Positions 61,221-64,000 of a stretch of 64,000 bases of DNA are shown here, piece by piece. A program made the translations under genes and the position numbers. This DNA is from Nitzschia sp. DOCU1 (Eukaryota; Bacillariophyta; Bacillariophyceae; Bacillariales; Bacillariaceae), in the NCBI GenBank assembly GCA_951394045.1, contig OX595990.1, positions 434,001-498,000 on the forward strand, written 5' to 3'. The stretch's first letter is position 1. Each line of letters begins with the position of its first letter. Below the pieces are notes generated by a model. It worked only from the letters and a program-made list of their open reading frames with translations, was not told where the DNA came from and did no database searches.

Positions 61221-61797
61221 AGTTCTATAATGATAAATGGAGATGGAAAGGAATGTTTGACTGTTCAGGATTAGCATTATGGTTAGATTAGAATGGTTAT
61301 GCAAGAGGGGTGAAACTTGAGGACCGGCATTGGATTGTTGGTATGGGGTCCAGCATTGAGGCGATGATGCGAAAACTTGAGAACCAACATTGGATTGTGG
61401 GGATCCCCTCCAGCATTGAGGTATTGTCATGCCTAGGGGGGGGGCATTGTTGGTTGAATCATGGGAATGAGGTACACAAAGTGGGGTTTAGTGTTGATGG
61501 ATACAGATTGAAGGCTAACATGAGATTGGAAGGTGGTATGGCGGGGGTGCGGGGTGTGCATAACGGAAGTGGAGTCTGGATATTGCATTCTGCTTCATTG
61601 ATGTAGATGTTTACATGGGGATGCTGCATTAGTTGTGAATTTGGATGCAGCATTCTACTTTGGAGGTGAATATTCGCCACGGAATATGCCGCATTTAGGG
61701 CTGGCTTAATATGGATTTGGAGCCGATGTCAAGTGCAGGCATATGTATCAAGAATATGCTGGCATGGAAAGGGGGTAGAATTGAAATTATGGGGGTG
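61221..61797. other. Right subterminal region of the element
   Basis: G-rich on the + strand, with words like GGGGTCCAGCATTGAGG. It mirrors the C-rich left subterminal region. A direct repeat of 60 bp lies at 61313-61432. No convincing gene is present. Confidence 0.5.
61313..61432. repeat. Two ~60-bp imperfect direct repeats near the right end
   Basis: Both copies read AAACTTGAG, then CATTGGATTGT, then TCCAGCATTGAGG. They start at 61313 and 61373. Their position 390-500 bp from the right end is typical of subterminal transposase-binding repeats, but this is inference. Confidence 0.6.
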
Positions 61798-61820
61798 TGC
61801 ATTTGCCGGCCCTCTGATGT
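61798..61820 (-). repeat. Right terminal inverted repeat
   Basis: TGCATTTGCCGGCCCTCTGA then TGT, the reverse complement of 46219-46241 with one mismatch. Confidence 0.75.
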
Positions 61821-61848
61821 AGTAGTGGAAGAATTAGCTACTCTACTG

Positions 61849-62048
61849 NNNNNNNNNNNNNNNNNNNNNNNNNNNNNNNNNNNNNNNNNNNNNNNNNNNN
61901 NNNNNNNNNNNNNNNNNNNNNNNNNNNNNNNNNNNNNNNNNNNNNNNNNNNNNNNNNNNNNNNNNNNNNNNNNNNNNNNNNNNNNNNNNNNNNNNNNNNN
62001 NNNNNNNNNNNNNNNNNNNNNNNNNNNNNNNNNNNNNNNNNNNNNNNN
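61849..62048. other. Assembly gap (200 N)
   Basis: Exactly 200 unspecified bases, probably a placeholder length. Only 28 bp separates it from the element's right end, so the true right flank cannot be read. Confidence 0.98.
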
Positions 62049-62086
62049 TTTCGTTTTGAGAACACCAAGGCATCATCGCTCGGTTC

Positions 62087-62851
62087 TCAGATCGAAACCA
62101 AGAAGGATACAAGGGCTCCCCCGAAGAGGTGGAAAACGCTGTCAATGGAAAAGGCCACTGAGGCTAGCCCTACTTCCTCACTACAATCGGTGATGGTGCA
62201 GTTTTCTTCGCGAGTCTTGTCCATCTCGCAGCTGCCCCAAGCCGCGGCTTCAAAGTAGCAGCCGCGACAGTCGCAGTCTACAAATCCTTGACACGCACGT
62301 TCAGGGTACTCTAAGCACCCACTTCCCAGAAACACCGTATTGCCAGCAACCGAAGACGTAATGCAAGCCTCACATGCCACAATGGCACCTACACGTGCAC
62401 CGGCTTCTTCCATGCATTCTTCGAGCGCATCACTTCGATCCTTACAGTCGGTGGGTCGATCCTCTGTAGAAGGATTGACGGAAAAGATGACAGTGTCATT
62501 GACAAAGCAGTCGTTTTGAAGAGTTCTCGAAAAAACAATTTCCGTGTACATATCTTCGTCGGTAAATGTGTAGGTAGCTGGGGGCGACGAAGAGTCGCTA
62601 ACGAGTTCAATGGCTCGCGAAGCGTTGCATCCATCGTCAGTGGTCTGGATATAAATGGTTTGTGTACCATTCCAAAAGAATTCGACCGTGTCTCCGACAG
62701 CCGCTGATCGGTAATCATAATCTTCGACCAAGTCCCAATTCACCTCCAACGAGGAGGCATTCACCGCCTCGTCCGCGGTCGCAGCGGGCAGGAGAGACGA
62801 TGCCAGAGACACCAGTAGAATCACCCAGAATTTCCAGTTTTGGTTCATGGT
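62087..62851 (-). CDS. Secreted Cys-rich protein with cupredoxin-like N-terminal domain
   Basis: 254 aa from the Met at 62851 (MNQNWKFWVILLVSLASSLL); the frame is open to 62926. A signal peptide is followed by a domain of about 95 residues (VNWDLVEDYDYRSAAVGDTVEFFWNG-type start, later YTFTDEDMYTEIVFS) with the spacing of phytocyanin-like cupredoxins, but without His copper ligands. Then comes a Cys-rich module shared with the next gene: CKDRSDALEECMEEAG, CEACITSS, CQGFVDCDCRGCYFEAAAWGSC, CTITDC. A C-terminal hydrophobic helix (HLFGGALVSFLVSI) ends the protein, suggesting a GPI or transmembrane anchor. Cell-surface location is inferred. Confidence 0.75.
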   Translation of the reverse strand, partial: TMNQNWKFWVILLVSLASSLLPAATADEAVNASSLEVNWDLVEDYDYRSAAVGDTVEFFWNGTQTIYIQTTDDGCNASRAIELVSDSSSPPATYTFTDEDMYTEIVFSRTLQNDCFVNDTVIFSVNPSTEDRPTDCKDRSDALEECMEEAGARVGAIVACEACITSSVAGNTVFLGSGCLEYPERACQGFVDCDCRGCYFEAAAWGSCEMDKTREENCTITDCSEEVGLASVAFSIDSVFHLFGGALVSFLVSI

Positions 62852-62926
62852 GAAGACAAGACTTTTTCGATGCGGTTGCTGTGGTTTGATTCTTTTTGTG
62901 AGTGGAGCAGATAAATAGGGTGCCAA

Positions 62927-63386
62927 AGAACATCAAAGCCGAAATTGGAAGGATGCGATTTTATGAAAAGCGATGAGAGTTCGGAACGTCGCCCTCTTTT
63001 GGAGAAAATATATGCCCGCTGGGTCGTGTCGGCATCAAAAGAAGGGAGGGCATGATTACGGAGTACGCAGCTACGATAGGATCGAAGTTATGATAGCAAT
63101 GTGGGCGACAAGGTCGACTTGACTTAGTTTCAATAGTACGAATAGTGAGAACTTAACAAAAATCTTTCTTTGTTTCTTTAGTGCCGACCGGTAGTCTCTT
63201 GGTATTTGCTGGTAGTGTGTAGGACTACAGTGCACGAAGAGGACGATGGAATTGTGTTTAGCGTTTGCAAGAAACAGAGATACTTCGTCGGAACATATGG
63301 AGGTCTAAGCGATTTACTATTCACTTTATTCTGGTCTTGTTTTGAAAACGTCAGATAGACGTTGATTTTCATTTGTAGTAGTACTT
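62927..63386. other. Intergenic region
   Basis: Spacer between the two paralogous secreted-protein genes, holding the promoter of the first and the 3' UTR of the second. I see no other gene. Confidence 0.4.
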
Positions 63387-63866
63387 CTAGTTCTTCCAAG
63401 CCAAGGAGGATGATACAAGAAGGGCTCCGCCGAAAAGGTAGAAAACGCTGCCGATAGAAAAGGCCGCGGAAGAATCAGCTTGCGCAACTTGCTCACTGCA
63501 ATCAGTAGTGGGGCAGTCTTCTTCTCCGCGATTCTTGTCAATTGCGCAGCTGCCCCAAGCCGCCGCTTCAAAGTGGCAACCCCCACAATCACAATTAACA
63601 AATTTTTCACAAGCTTTTGCAGGGTCATCTGAGCACCCCGTTGTTCCTGAGCTCAACGTATCGCCAGTAATCGAACTCGAAATGCAAGTCTCGCATGCCG
63701 TATTGGCGGCCCAACTTTTTCCAGCCTCTTCCATGCATGCTTCTAGCGCATCACTTTGGTCAGAACAGGTCGCATCCGTAATCTGCGCCGCAGCAGGGGG
63801 CAGGACGTGGAGGGACGATGCCAGAAAAGTCAGAGCCACCCATACGAATTTCGAATACTGGTTCAT
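63387..63866 (-). CDS. Secreted Cys-rich protein, paralog without the cupredoxin-like domain
   Basis: About 159 aa from the Met at 63866 (MNQYSKFVWVALTFLASSL); the upstream in-frame ATGs fall in an ATG/ATC microsatellite. A signal peptide is followed by the Cys-rich module: CSDQSDALEACMEEAG, CETCISSS, CEKFVNCDCGGCHFEAAAWGSC, CPTTDC. A C-terminal hydrophobic segment, FYLFGGALLVSSSLAW, ends the protein. It aligns with the C-terminal half of the preceding gene, and 3' flanking sequence is also similar, so the two are tandem duplicates that differ by gain or loss of the N-terminal domain. It is probably anchored at the cell surface. Confidence 0.75.
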   Translation of the reverse strand: MNQYSKFVWVALTFLASSLHVLPPAAAQITDATCSDQSDALEACMEEAGKSWAANTACETCISSSITGDTLSSGTTGCSDDPAKACEKFVNCDCGGCHFEAAAWGSCAIDKNRGEEDCPTTDCSEQVAQADSSAAFSIGSVFYLFGGALLVSSSLAWKN

Positions 63867-63893
63867 GTTGAATCCAAGACTTTCTTCTTCTTC

Positions 63894-63920
63894 TTTGATG
63901 ATGATGATGATGATGATCAA
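63894..63920. repeat. ATG/GAT microsatellite
   Basis: About eight TGA/ATG triplets in the 5' leader of the last gene. It creates spurious in-frame ATGs and Ile codons upstream of the likely start. Confidence 0.85.
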
Positions 63921-64000
63921 ATGGTTGTTGTAATTTGTTTTTGTGAGTAAGACAGGGAGGGTTGCCGGAGAAAATTAAAGCAGAAAAGGGAAGGACGCGA

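Larger units (their letters stand above)
46219..61820. mobile_element. Putative ~15.6-kb TIR DNA transposon carrying cargo genes
   Basis: The left end (46219-46241) reads ACATCAGAGGGCCGG, then A, then AAATGCA. The right end (61798-61820) is its reverse complement with a single C/A difference (22 of 23 match). At the left, the fourth array unit is broken exactly at 46219/46220, which fixes an insertion boundary. Inside are a Plavaka/CMC-like transposase candidate (54230-57892), a 2OG-dioxygenase-like gene, a 1,240-aa unknown, an LRR gene, a three-exon gene, a small basic ORF and repeated noncoding modules. The left subterminal region is C-rich and the right one G-rich on the + strand, as in inverted ends. 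No target duplication is visible: the right flank (61821-61848) does not resume the array, and an assembly gap follows at once. Confidence 0.7.

Noticed and set aside
46219..61820. A Maverick/Polinton-type or viral interpretation of the large block
   Set aside because: I found no polymerase B, retroviral-type integrase, packaging ATPase or capsid-like gene. The transposase-like gene and short inverted ends fit a DNA transposon better.

Overview
The window looks like nuclear DNA of a diatom, probably a raphid pennate (inference). Support comes from short GT-AG introns, dense genes on both strands, a plastid-type CYP97 cytochrome P450, an HSF DNA-binding domain, Mn-CDF and AAAP transporters, GCR1-like/Crypton-derived DNA-binding proteins, and a large secreted protein of VWD-like repeats that resembles diatom trail-adhesion proteins.

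Region 1 (1-23 kb). A gene running off the left edge, an uninterrupted 1.9-kaa VWD-repeat secreted protein, two paralogous type II membrane proteins of glycosyltransferase-like layout, and a multi-TM/coiled-coil protein are interleaved with four members of one zinc-finger family (1.7-3.2, 3.4-5.6, 16.6-18.4 and 20.5-22.5 kb). Three members keep a coiled coil. Two carry repeated GCR1-like DNA-binding domains. One has an HSF DNA-binding domain in their place, followed by a decayed GCR1-like tail. The fourth carries a Crypton-like recombinase N-terminal domain.

Region 2 (22.7-40 kb) is ordinary host sequence: two tandem TM-RING-H2 genes with a conserved phase-0 intron, a membrane-anchored aldehyde dehydrogenase, a Mn-type CDF transporter, a mitochondrial carrier, an amino-acid transporter, gene fragments, and an eight-exon CYP97 gene whose exons join in frame to 622 residues.

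Region 3 (40.5-46.2 kb) is a tandem array of about 1,531-bp units: three full and one truncated, nearly identical.

Region 4 (46,219-61,820) is the most striking part. The last array unit is cut inside a small palindrome, and a block of about 15.6 kb follows, bounded by a 23-bp terminal inverted repeat with one mismatch. The block holds a 1,220-aa protein resembling Plavaka/CMC-type transposases, a 2OG-Fe(II) dioxygenase-like protein, a 1,240-aa unknown protein with a possible methyltransferase-like N-terminus, a frameshifted LRR gene, a three-exon unknown gene, a small basic ORF, dispersed noncoding modules and diverged tandem repeats. I interpret it as one very large DNA transposon with cargo.

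Region 5 (61.8-64 kb): a 200-bp assembly gap, then two paralogous secreted, Cys-rich, probably membrane-anchored proteins, one with a cupredoxin-like N-terminal domain lacking obvious copper ligands. I saw no tRNA, rRNA or CRISPR. All family names come from motif reading without database searches.
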